NCBI GenBank assembly: GCA_029961685.1
Contig: JARWKL010000001.1
Span: 28,532,295-28,596,294 of the forward strand
Origin: Aristolochia californica
Lineage: Eukaryota; Streptophyta; Magnoliopsida; Piperales; Aristolochiaceae
Direction of reading: 5' to 3'
Length of the DNA stretch: 64,000 nucleotides
Below, one piece after another: positions 40,155 to 52,500 of the stretch. The position numbers and the translations under genes are program-made. Position 1 is the first letter of the stretch, and every line of letters starts with the position of its first letter. The notes under the pieces are model-generated. The model was not told the DNA's origin, made no database searches, and saw only the letters and a program-made list of their open reading frames with translations.

Positions 40155-40987
40155 GGATCGAAACCTTTTAAAGAGAATAACAAGCACTCATTAAATTCTC
40201 AAGTGAACGTGCGGTGGGATATTTACCCGAATCAAACAAACAATTATTTTTCCCATTAAAAACAAGTTGACCTAACGATCATAGATGATTGTAAAGTGAT
40301 TTATCATGCGTAATGAGCTATATTACCCAAATAAATGACTTATGGATTGGAGTCAACACTCAGTTAAAAATCCCACACCTCCCCCTTTTCCCGACGATTG
40401 TACAACCATGTATATAAAAAAAAAGAGCTTACAATTCCTTAAAATTACAAACACTCTTTGGAATTATCTCTCTCTACTTTTGTTCATTGCGCATTTCCAT
40501 TTTAGATGTTCACTTTTTTCTTAAATCAAAACTTTGACTTTTAGCTCTCCCTTCATCCCTTAAACTGAAAAGGCAAATAGATCACAACAAAATGAAAATT
40601 TAAGATTTTATGTATGGAAAAAAATTTAAAACAATAACAAATGTATGTAAATAAAATCCACACACTACAAATGAGCACAAAATGTTTTTTGTCCAAGTTT
40701 ATGAAATTCCACTAGCTAAACCCTAACACTTTGGAATTTTATAAGAAAGAGATTTCTCCCACACATGCCTTAAAAATATTTATGCATGCTTGAACCATGT
40801 TAAAGATGCAAATCACCTTTGGATCCGCACCTTTTAAAGAGAATAACAAACGCTCATTAAATTCTCAAGTGAACGTGCGGTGGGATATTTACCCGAGTCA
40901 ACAAGCCAATATTTTGCCCATTTACAAAAAGCTGACCTAACGATCATAGATGATTGTAAAGTGATTTATCATGCGTAACAAGCTATA

Positions 40988-43009
40988 TTCCCCTAAGAAA
41001 TGACTTATGGATTAGGAGTCAACACTCAGCTAAAAATCCCCTGCCTCCCCCTTTTCCCCACGATTGCAAAACCTGATATACAAAAACTAAAAAGAGCTTA
41101 AAATTCCTTAAAATTACAAACACTCTTTGGAATTATCTCTCTCTAATTTTGTGCATTGTGCATTTCCATTTTAGATGTACACTTTTTTCTTAAATAAAAA
41201 CTTTGAGTTTTCTCTCTCCCTTCATCCCGTAAACCAAAAAGGCAAATAGATCACAACAAAATGAAAATTTAAGAGTTTATGTATGGAAAAAATTGAAACG
41301 AATAACAAATGTAAGTTATGAAAATTTATTCACACACCACAAATGAACACAAAATTTTTGTTGTCCAACTTTGGGAAATTCCACTAGTTCAATCCTAACT
41401 GCTTGGAATTTTATCAGAAAGAGATTTCTTCCACACATGCTTTAAAAATGGATATGCATGCCTGAAACACGTTAAAGATGCAAATCTCTTATGGATCCAA
41501 ACCTTTTAAAGAGAATAACAAACGCTCAACAAATTCTCAAGTGAAACTGTGGTGAAATATTTACCCAAGTCGAACAAACCATTATTTTGCCCATTTAAAA
41601 CAAGCTGACATAAGGATCGTAGATGATTGTAAAGTGATTTATCATGCATAACGGGCTATATTTCCCTAAGAAATGATTTATGGATTTGGAGTCAACACTC
41701 AGTTAAAAATCCCCCTCCTCGCCCATTTTCCCGACGATTGCAAAACCTAATATATAAAAACTAAAAAGAGCTTACAATCCCTAAATATTACAGACACCCA
41801 TTGGAATTATCTCTCTCTACATTGCTGTGTTCTACATTTCCATTTTAGATGTATGCTTTTTTCTTAAATCAAAACTTTAAGTTTTCGATTTCCCTATATC
41901 CCGTTAAACCAAAACGGCAAATAAATCACAACAAAATGAAAATTTTAGAGTTTATGTAAGAAAAAAATTTAAAACAATAAAAAATTTAAGTAAAGAAAAT
42001 TTTTTCACACACCACAAATGAACACAAAAGTTTTAATGTCCAAGTTTTGGAAATTCAACAAGTTTAACACTAACAACTTGGAATTATATAATAAATAGAT
42101 TTCTTCCCCAAATGCTTTAAAAATGGATATGCATGCTTGAAACATGTTAAAGATTCAAATCACCTATGGATCCAAACCTTTTAAAGAGAATTACAAACGC
42201 TCATTAAATTCTCAAGTGAACGTACGTTGAGATATTTACCAGAGTCAAATTAGCCATTATTTTGCCCATTTACAAGAAGTTGTGCTAACAATCATAGATG
42301 ATTGTAAAGTAATTTATCAAGTGTAACGGGCTATATTACCCAAAGAAATAACTTATGGATCTGGAGTCAACACTCAGTTAAAAATCCCCCACCTGTCCCT
42401 TTTCCAAATGATTGCGAAACGTGATATTCAAAAACTAAAAAGAGCTTACAATCCCTAAAAATTATAGACACCCTTTTGATTTATATCTCTCTACATTTAT
42501 GCATTGTGCATTTCCATTTTAGATGTACTCTTTTTTATTAAATCAAACCTTGGAGTTTTCGCTAGCCCTTCATGCCGTAAACCAAAAAGTCAAATAGATC
42601 ACAACAAAATGAAAATTTTAGAGTTTATGTATGGAAAAAATTTAAAACAATAAAAAATGTAAGTAAAGAAAATTTATTCACACACCACAAAGGAACACAA
42701 AAGTTTTGTTGTCCAAGTTTGGGAAATTCCACTAGTTCAACCCTAACTGCTTGGAATTTTATAAGAAAGAGATTTTTTCCACACATGCTTTAAAAAGGGG
42801 ATATGCATGCTTGAAACATGTTAAAGATGAAAATCACCTATGGATCCAAACCTTTTAAAGAGAATAACAAACGATCATTAAATTATCAAGTGAACGTGCG
42901 GTGGGATATTTACCCGAGTCAAACACGCCATTATTTTGCTCATTTACAAAAGGCTGACCTAACGATCATAGATGATTGTAAACTGATTTATCATGCATAA
43001 CTGGCTATA
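40988..43009 (+). repeat. Higher-order trimer, copy 1
   Basis: Starts at TTCCCCTAAG (40988). Over the 190 bp from 41461 only about four differences separate it from copy 2, far fewer than between adjacent monomers. The end is set by the next TTCCCCTAAG at 43010. Confidence 0.82.
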
Positions 43010-45030
43010 TTCCCCTAAGAAATGACTTATGGATTAGGAATCAACACTCAGCTAAAAATCCCCCACCTCTCCCTTTTCCCGACGATTGCAAAACCTGATA
43101 TATAAAAAATAAAAAGAGTTTACAATTCCTTAAAATTACAAACACTCTTTGGAATTATCTCTCTCTACTTTTGTGCATTATGAATTTCCATTTTAGATGT
43201 ACACTTTTTTCTTAAATAAAAACTTTGAGTTTCCTCTCTCCCTTCATCCCGTAAACCAAAACGGCAAATTGATCACAACAAAATAAAAATTTAAGAGTTT
43301 ATGTATGGAAAAAATTGAAAAGAATAACAAATGTAAGTAATGAAAATTTATTCACACACCACAAATGAACACAAAATTTTTGTTGTCCAACTTTGGGAAA
43401 TTCCACTAGTTCAATCCTAACTGCTTGGAATTTTATAAGAAAGAGATTTCTTCCACACATGCTTTAAAAATGGATATGCATGCCTGAAACACGTTAAAGA
43501 TGCAAATCTCCTATGGATCCAAACCTTTTAAAGAGAATAACAAACGCTCATTAAATTCTCAAGTGAAACTGTGGTGAAATATTTACCCAAGTCAAACAAA
43601 CCATTATTTTGCCCATTTAAAACAAGCTGACATAAGGATCGTAGATGATTGTAAAGTGATTTATCATGCATAATGGGCTACATTACCCTAAGAAATGACT
43701 TATGGATTTGGAGTCAGCACTCAGTTAAAAATCCCCCTGCTTGCCCCTTTTCCCGACGATTGCAAAACCTGATATATAAAAACTAAAAAGAGCTTACAAT
43801 CCCTAAACATTACAGAAAACCATTGGAATTATCTCTCTCTACATTGGTGCATTCTACATTTCCATTTTAGATGTACGCTTTTTTCTTAAATCAAAATTTT
43901 AACTTTTCGATTTCCCTACATCACGTTATGACCAAAAAGGCAAATAAATCACAACACAATGAAAATTTTAGAGTTTATGTATGAAAAAAATTTCAAACAA
44001 TAAAAAATTTAAGTAAATAAAATTTATTCACACACCAAAAATGAACACAAAAGTTTTAATATCCAAGTTTTGGAAATTCAACAAGTTCAACCCTAACAGC
44101 TTGGAATTATATAATAAATCGATTTCTTCCACACATGCTTTAAAAATGGATATGCATGCTTGAAACATGTTAAAGATGCAAATCACCTATGGATCCAAAC
44201 CTTTTAAAGAGAATTACAAATGCTCATTAAATTCCCAAGTGAACGTGCGGTGAGATATTTACCCGCGTCAAATAAGCAATTATTTTGCCCATTTACAAAA
44301 AGCTGACCTAACAATCATAAATGAATTTAAAGTGATTTATCAAGTGTAACGGGCAATACTACCCAAAGAAATAACATATGGATCTGGGGTCAACACTCAG
44401 GTAAAAATCCCTAGTTTGTCCCTTTTCCAAACGATTGTAAAACTTGATATACAAAAACTAAAAAGAGCTTACAATCCCTAAAAATTACAGACACCCTTTT
44501 GATTTATATCTCTCTACATTTATGCATTATGCATTTCCATTTTAGACGTACTCTTTTTTCTTAAATCAAAACTTTGAGTTTTCTCTCTTCCTTCATCCCG
44601 TAAACCAAAAAGGCAAATAGATCACAACAAAATTAAAATTTTAGAGTTTATTTATGGAAAAAATTTAAAACAATAAAAAATGTAAGTAAAGAAAATTTAT
44701 TCACACACCACAAAGGAACACAAAAGTTTTGTTGTCCAAGTTTGGGAAATTCCACTAGTTCAACCCTAACTGCTCGGAATTTTATAAGAAAGAGATTTCT
44801 TCCAAACATGCTTTAAAAATGGATAAGCATGCTTGAAACATGTTAAAGATGAAAATCACCTATGGATCCAAACCTTTTAAAGAGAATAACAAACGATCAT
44901 TAAATTATCAAGTGAACGTGCGGTGGGATATTTACCCGAGTCAAACAAAACTTTTTTTGCCCATTTACAAAAAGCTGACCTAACAATCATAGATGATTGT
45001 AAAGTGATTTATCTTGCATAACAGGCTATA
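43010..45030 (+). repeat. Higher-order trimer, copy 2
   Basis: Begins at TTCCCCTAAG (43010) and matches copy 1 variant for variant, including CTGAAACACG at 43484 and GAATTATATAATAAAT at 44104. The match fades soon after 45031, where the third TTCCCCTAAG occurs, so the duplication contains two full copies. Confidence 0.82.
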
Positions 45031-45534
45031 TTCCCCTAAGAAATGACTTATGGATTTTGAGTCAACACTCAATTAAAAATCCACCGCCTTGCCCTTTTCT
45101 CTATGATTGCAAAACCTCATGTATAAAAACTTAAAAGTGCTTACAACCCTAAAAATTACAAACACTCCTTGGAATTATCTCCCTCTAAATTTTTGCATTG
45201 TGCATTTCCATTTTAGATGTACTCTTTCTTCTTAAATCAAAACATTGAGTTTTCACACGCCATTTATCCTGTAAACCAAAAAGCCAAATAGATCACAACA
45301 AAATAAGAATTTTAGAGTATATGTATGGAAAAAATTTTAAACAATAACAAATTTTAGTAAAGAAAATTTATCGACACACCACAAATGAACACACAAGTTT
45401 TGTTGTCCAAGTTTGGGAAATTCTACTAGTTCAATCCTAACAACTTGGAATTTTATAAGAAAGAGAGTTCTTCCACACATGCTTTAAAAATGGATATGCA
45501 TGCTTGAAACATGTTAAACATGCAAATCACCTAT

Positions 45535-48500
45535 GGATCCAAACCTTTTATAGAGAATAAAAAACGCTCATTAAATACTCAAGTGAACGTGCGGTGGGAT
45601 ATTTAAGCGACTCAAACAGGCCATTATTTTTCCCATATCCAAAAAGCTGACCTAACCATCATAGATGATTGTCAAGTGATTTATCATGCGTAACGGGCTA
45701 TACTACCCTAAGTAATGACTTATGGAATGGGAGTCAACACTCAGTTAAAGATCCCCCCCCCCCCCCCCCCCCGCCCCCCCCCTTTTCCAGACGATAGCAA
45801 TACCTGACATATAAAAACCAAAAAGAGCTTAGATCCCTAAAAATTACAGTCACTCTTTGGAATTACCTCTCTCTACATTTATGCATTGTGCATTTCCATT
45901 TAAGATATACTCTTTTTTCTTAAATCAAAACTTTGAGTTTTCGCTCTCCCTTCATCCGGTAAACCAAAAAGGCAAATAGATCACAACAAAATGAAAATTT
46001 TAGAGTTTATGTACGGAAAGAAATTAAAACAAAAACAAATTTAAGTAAAAAAAATGTACTCACACACCACAAATGAACACAAAAGTTTTCTTGTCCAAGT
46101 TTGGGAAATTCGACTAATACAACCCTAATAGCTTGGAATTTTATAAGAAAGAGATTTCTTCCACACATGCTTTAAAAATGGATATGCATGCTTGAAACAT
46201 GTTAAAGATGCAAATCACCTATGGATCCAACCCTTTTAAAGAGAATAACTAACGGTCAATAAATTCTCAAGTGAAAGTGCGGTGGGATATTTACCCAAGT
46301 CAAACAAGCCATTATTTTGCCCATTTACAAAAAGCTGACCAAACGATCATAGATGATTGTAAAGTGATTTATCATGTGCAACGGGCTATATTACCCTCAG
46401 AAATCACTTATGGATTGGGATTCCACACTCATTTAAAAATCTCCCACCTCCCCCTTTTCACGACGATTGCAAAACCTAATATATAAAAACTAAATAGGGC
46501 TTACAATCCCTAAAAATTACAGACACTCTTTGTAATTATCTCTCTCTACATTTGTGTATTGTGCATTTCCATTTTAGAAGTAATTTTTTTTATTAAATCA
46601 AAACTTTGAGTTTTCGCTCTCCCTTCTTCCCGTAAACCTAAAAGGCAAAAAGATCACAACAAAATGAAAATTTTAGAGTTTATGTATGGAAAAAAATTAA
46701 AACAATAACAAATGTAATTAATGAAAATTTACTCACACACCACAAATGAACACAAAAGTTTTGTTGTCCAAGTTTCGGAAATTTGAGAAGTACAACCCTA
46801 ACAGCTTGGAATTTTATAAGAAAGAGATTTCTTCCACACATGCTTTAAATATGGATATGCAAGCTTGGAACATGTTAAAGATGGATATAACCTATGGATC
46901 CAAGCCTTTTGAAGAGAATAACAAACGCTCATTATATTCTCAAGTGAACGTGCTGTGGGATATTTACTCGAGTCAAACAAGCCAATTTTTTGCCCATTTA
47001 CAAAAAGCTGACCTAACTATCATAGATGATAGTAAAGTGATTTATCATGTGTAACGGGCCATATTACCATAAGAAATGACTTATGGATTGGGTGTCAACA
47101 CTTAGTAAAAAATCCCCCGCTTGCCCCTTTTCCCGACGATTGCAAAACCGACTATGTAAAAACTAAAAGAGATAAGAATCCCTAGAAATTATAGACACTC
47201 TTTGGAATTATCTCTCTCTACATTTGTGCATTGTGCATTTCCTTTTTAGATGTACTCTTTTTTCTTAAATCAAAACATTGAGTTTTTTGCTCTCCCTTCA
47301 TCCCGTAAACCAAAAAGGCAAATAGATCACAACAAAATGAAAATTTTAGAGTTTATGTACGGAAAGAATTTAAAACAATAACAAATGTAAGTAAAGAAAA
47401 TTTACTTACACACCACAAATGAAAACAAAAGTTTTGTTATCCAATTTTCGGAAATTCCACTAGTTCAACCCTAATAGCTTGGAATTTTAAAAGAAAGAGA
47501 TTTCTTCCACACATGCTTTAAAAATGGATATGCATGCTTGAAACCTGTTAAAGGTGCAAATGACCTATGGATCCAAACGTTTTAAAGAGTATAACAAACG
47601 TTCATTAAATTCTCAAGTGAACGTGCGGTGGGATATTTACCTGAGTCAAACAAGCCATTATTTTGCCCATCTACAAAAAGGCCAACCTAACAATCATAGA
47701 TGATTGTAAAGTGATTTATCATGCGTAATGGGCCATATTACCCTAAGAAATGACTTATGGATTGGGAGTCACCACTCAGTTAAAAATCTCCTGCCTCCCC
47801 CTTTACCTGACGATTAAAAAACTAGATATATAAAAACTAAAAAGAGCTTAGAATCCCTAAAAATTATAGACACTCTTTGGAATTCTCTCTCTCTACTTTT
47901 GTGTATTGTACAATTCCATTCTAGATGTATACTTTTTTCTTAAATCAAAACTTTGATTTTTCGCTCTCCTTTCATCCTGTAAACCAAAAACGCAAATAGA
48001 TCACAACAAAATGAAAATTTTACGGTTTATGTACGGAAAAAATTAAAAAAAATAACAAATTGATGTAAAGAAAATTTACTCCCACACCACAAATGAACAC
48101 AAAAGTTTTGTTGTCCAAGTTTTGGAAATTCCACTAGTTCAACCCTAACAGCTTGGAATTTTGTAAGAAAGAGATTTCTTCCACACGTGCTTTAAAAATG
48201 GATATGCATGCTTGAAACATGTTAAAGATGCAAATCACCTATAGATCAAAACCTTTTAAAGAGAATAACAAACGCTCATCAAATTCTTAAGTGAACGTGT
48301 GGTGGGATATTTACCCGAGTAAAACATACCATTAGATTTAAAAATTTACAAAAAGCCGACCTAACAATCATAGATGATTGTAAAGTGATTTATCATGCGT
48401 AATGGGCCATATTACCCAAAGAAATGACTTATGGATTGGGAGTCAACAGTTAATGCAAAATCCCCCACCTCCCCCTTTTCTCGATGATTGCAAAACCTGA

Positions 48501-49584
48501 TATATAAAAACTAAAAATAGCTTACAATCCCTAAAATTTTCAAACACTCTTTGGAATTATCTCTCTCTAAATTTGTGCACTGTGCAATTTATTTTTACAT
48601 GTACTCTTTTTTTATTTAATCAAAACTTTGAGTTTTCGCTCTCCCTTCGTCCTGTAAACAAAAAAGACAAAAACATCACAACAAAATGAAAATTTTAGTG
48701 TTTATTTACGTAAAAAATTTTAAACAATAATAAATGTAAGTAAAGAAAATTTATTCACACACCACAAATGAATACAAGTTTTGTTGTCCAAGTTTGGGAA
48801 ATTCATCTAGTTCAACCCTAACAGCTTGGAATTTAAATGAAAGAGATTTCTTCCACACATGCTTTAAATATGGATATGCATGCTTGAAACAAGTTAAAGA
48901 TGGAAATAAACTATGGATCCAAGCCTTTTAAACAGAATAAGAAACGCTCATTAAATTCTCAAGTGAACGTGCGGTGGCATATTTACCCGAGTCAAACAAG
49001 CCATTATTTTTCCCATTTTCAAAAAGCTGACCTAACAATCATAGATGATTGTAAAGTGATTTATCAAGCGTAACAGGCTATATTACCCAAACAAATGACT
49101 TATGGATTGGGAGTCAACACAGTTAAAAATCCCCCGCCTCACCCTTTTCCCAACGATTGCAAAACCTGAAATATAAAAACTAAAAAGCGCTTACAATCCC
49201 TAAACATTAGAGACACTCATTGGAATTTTCTGTCTCTACATTTGTGCATTGTGCATTTCCATTTTAGATATACTCTGTTTTCTTAAATCAAAACTTTGAG
49301 TTTTCGCTCTCCCATCATCCTGTCAACTAAAAAGGCAAATAGATCACAACAAAATGAAAATTTAAGAGTTTATGTATGGAAAAAATTTAAAACAATAAAA
49401 AATGTAAGTAAAAAAATTTATTCACACACCAAAAATAAACACAAAAGTTTTGTTGTCCAGGTTTGGGAAATTCCACTAGTTCAACACTAACTGCTTGGAA
49501 TTTTTTAAGAAAGAGATTTCTTCCCCAATTGCTTAAAAAAGGGATATGCATGCTTGAAACATGTTAAAGATGCAAATCACCTTT
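45535..49584 (+). repeat. Array segment 10: six units, first with poly-C expansion
   Basis: Unit starts: 45535, 46223, 46896, 47569, 48243, 48915. Unit 45535 is 688 bp because its C-rich tract is expanded. Units share TATGTACGGAAA and TTTACTCACACACC-type variants also seen at 21-24 kb. The anchor of unit 48243 is mutated to AGATCA. Confidence 0.88.
45753..45782 (+). repeat. Poly-C expansion (C20-G-C9)
   Basis: Twenty consecutive Cs (45753-45772), a G (45773) and nine more Cs (45774-45782) replace the normal tract of five Cs, GCCT and five Cs. It accounts for the extra ~16 bp of the host unit. It may be a true slippage expansion or a base-calling/assembly artefact, since long homopolymers are error-prone. 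Confidence 0.9.
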
Positions 49585-52500
49585 CGATCCATGGCTTTTA
49601 AAGAGAATAACAAACGCACATTAAATTCTCAAGTGACTGTGCGGTGGGATATTTACCCGAGTCAAACAAGCCATTATTTTGCCCATTTCCAAAAAGCTGA
49701 CCTAACCATCACAGATGATTGTAAAGTGATTAATCATGCATAACGGGCTATATTACCCTAAGAAATTACTAATGGATTGGGAGTCAACACTCAGTTAAAA
49801 GTACCATGCCTCCCACTTTTCCCCACGATTGCAAAACCTGATATATAAATACAAAAAAGACAATATAATCCCTAAAAATTACAGGCACTCTTTGGAATTA
49901 TCTCTCTCCACATTTGTGCATTATGCATTTCCATTTTAGATGTAATCTTGTTTCATAAATCAAAACTTTGAGTTTTCGCTCTCCCTTGATCCCTAAAACA
50001 AAAAGGCAAATAGATCACAACAAAATGAAAATTATAGAGTTTTTGTATGGAAAAAATTTAAAACAATAAAAAATGTAAGTAAAGAAAATTTATTCACACA
50101 CCACAAATGAACACAAAAGTTTTGTTGTCCAAGTTTGGGAAACTCCACTAGTTCAACCCTAATAGCTTGGAATTTTATAAGAAAGTGATTTCTTCCACAC
50201 ATGCTTTAAAAATGGATATGCATGTTTGAAACATGTTAAAGATGCAAATCATCGATGGATCCAAACATTTTAATGAGAATAACAGATGCTCATTAAATTC
50301 TCAAGTGAACGTGCGGTGGGATATTTACCCGAGTCAAACAAGCAATTATTTTGCCCATTTACATAAAGCTGACCTAACGATCATAGATGATTGTAAAGTG
50401 ATTTATCATGCGTACCGGGCTATATTACCCTAAGAAATGACTAATGGATTGGAGTCAACACTCATTTAAAAATCTCCCGCCTCCCCCTTTTCCCAACGAT
50501 TGTAAAACCATGTATATAAAAACAAACAAGAGCTTACAATCCCTAAAAATTACAGACACTCATTGGAATTATCTCTCTCTACATTTGTCCATTGTGTATT
50601 TCTCTTTTAGATGTACAATTTTTTCTGAAATAAAAACATTGACTTTTCTCTCTCCCTTCATCACGTAAACCAAAAGGGCAAATAGATCACTACAAAATGA
50701 AAATTTTAGAGTTTACGTATAGAAAACATTTAAAAAAATAAAAAATATAAGTAAAGAAAATTTATTCACACACCACAAATGAACACAAAAGTTTTGTTGT
50801 CCAAGTTTGGGAAACCCTAACAGCTTGGAATTTTATAAAAAAGATATTTCTTCCACACATGCCTGAAAAATGGATATGCATGCTTGAAACATGTTAAAGA
50901 TGCAAATCACCTATGGATCCAAACCTTTCAAATAGAATTAAAAACGCTCATTAAATTCTCAAGTGAACGTGCGGTGAGATATTTACCCGAGTCAAACAAG
51001 CCATTATTTTGCCCATTTACAAAAATCTCACATAATAATCATAGATGATTGTAAAGTAATTTATCATGCTTAACGGCTATATTTCTCTAAGAAATGACTT
51101 ATGGATTGGGAGTCAACACTCAGTTAAAAATCCCCCGCTTCCCCCTTTTCTCCATGATTGCAAAACCTGATATATAAAAAATAAAAAGAGCTTACAATCT
51201 CTAAAAATTAGAGACACTCTTTGGAGTTTTCTCTCTCTACATTTGTGCATTGTGCATTTCCATTTTAGATGTACTCTGTTTTCTTAAATCAAAACTTTGA
51301 GTTTTCGCTCTCCCTTCATCCCGTAAACCAAAATAGCAAATAGATCACAACAAAATGAAAATTTGAGACTTTATGTATGGAAAAAATTTAAAACAATAAC
51401 AAATGTAAGTAAAGAAAATTTATTCACACACCACAAATGAACACAAAAATTTTTTTAGCCAAGTTTGGGAAATTCCACTAGTTCAACCCTAACAGCTTGG
51501 AATTTTATAAGAAAGAGATTTCTTCCTTTCATGAATTAAAAATGGAAATGCATGCTTGAAACAAGTTAAAGATGAAAATCACCTATGGATCCAAACCTTT
51601 TAAAGAGAATAACAAACGCTCATTAAATTCTCAAGTGAACTAGCTGTGGAATATTTACCCGAGTCAAACAAACCATTATTTTGCCCATTTACAAAAAGCT
51701 GACCTATTAATCATAGATGATTTTAAAGTGATTTATGATGTGTAACAGGCTATATTCCCCTAAGAAATGACTTATGAATTAGGAGTCAACACTCAGATAA
51801 AAATCCCCTCCTCCCCCTTTTCCCGAAGATTGCAAAACTAGATATATCAAACCAAAAAAGAGCTTACAATTCCCTAAAATTACAAACAGTCTTTGGAATT
51901 ATCTCTCACTACTTTTGTTCATTGCGCATTTCCATTTTAGATGGACACTTTTTTCTTAAATCAAAACTTTGAGTTTTCGCTCTCCCTTCATCCCGTAAAC
52001 AAAAAAGGCAAATAGATCACAACAAAATAAAAATTTAATAGTTTATGTATGGAGAAAATTTAAAAAAATAACGAATGTAAGTAAAGAAAATTTATTCACA
52101 CACCACAAATGAACACAAAAGTTTTGTTGTCCAACTTTGAGAAATTCCACTAGTTCAATCCTAACTGCTTGGAATTTTAAAAGAAAGAGATTTCTTCCAC
52201 ACATGCTTTAAAAATAGATATGCATACCTAAAACTTGTTAAAGATGGAAATCTACTATGGATCCAAACCTTTTAAAGAGAATAACAAACACTCATTAAAT
52301 TCTCAAGTGAAAGTGTGGTGGAATATTTACCCTTGTCGAACAAGCCATTATTTTTCCCATTTACAACAAGCTGACATAACGATCGTAGATGATTGTAAAG
52401 TGATATATCTTGCATAACGGGGTATATTACCCTAAGAAATGACTTATGGATTTGGAATCAACACTCAGTTAAAAATCCCCCTCCTGCCCCTTTTCCCGGC

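Larger units (their letters stand above)
40155..45534 (+). repeat. Array segment 9: eight units including a duplicated trimer
   Basis: Unit starts: 40155, 40821, 41493, 42168, 42842, 43515, 44191, 44864. The block from 40988 repeats at 43010 and its beginning repeats again at 45031, spacings 2022 and 2021 bp, i.e. three monomers. Shared rare variants include CTGAAACACG, GAAACTGTGGTG, TATATAATAAAT and ACACCCTTTTGATTTATATC. Confidence 0.9.

Noticed and set aside
46746..47054. 102-codon frame as a gene
   Set aside because: It is the ordinary 60-codon frame extended upstream only because an in-frame stop is absent in this unit; the extension is not conserved elsewhere.
50444..50668. Plus-strand frame beginning MDWSQHSV (also 17561, 40342, 53119, 61847)
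   Set aside because: It exists only in units with a 1-bp loss in GATTGGGAGTC; the proline run is just the C-rich tract read in frame. A by-product of a subfamily indel.
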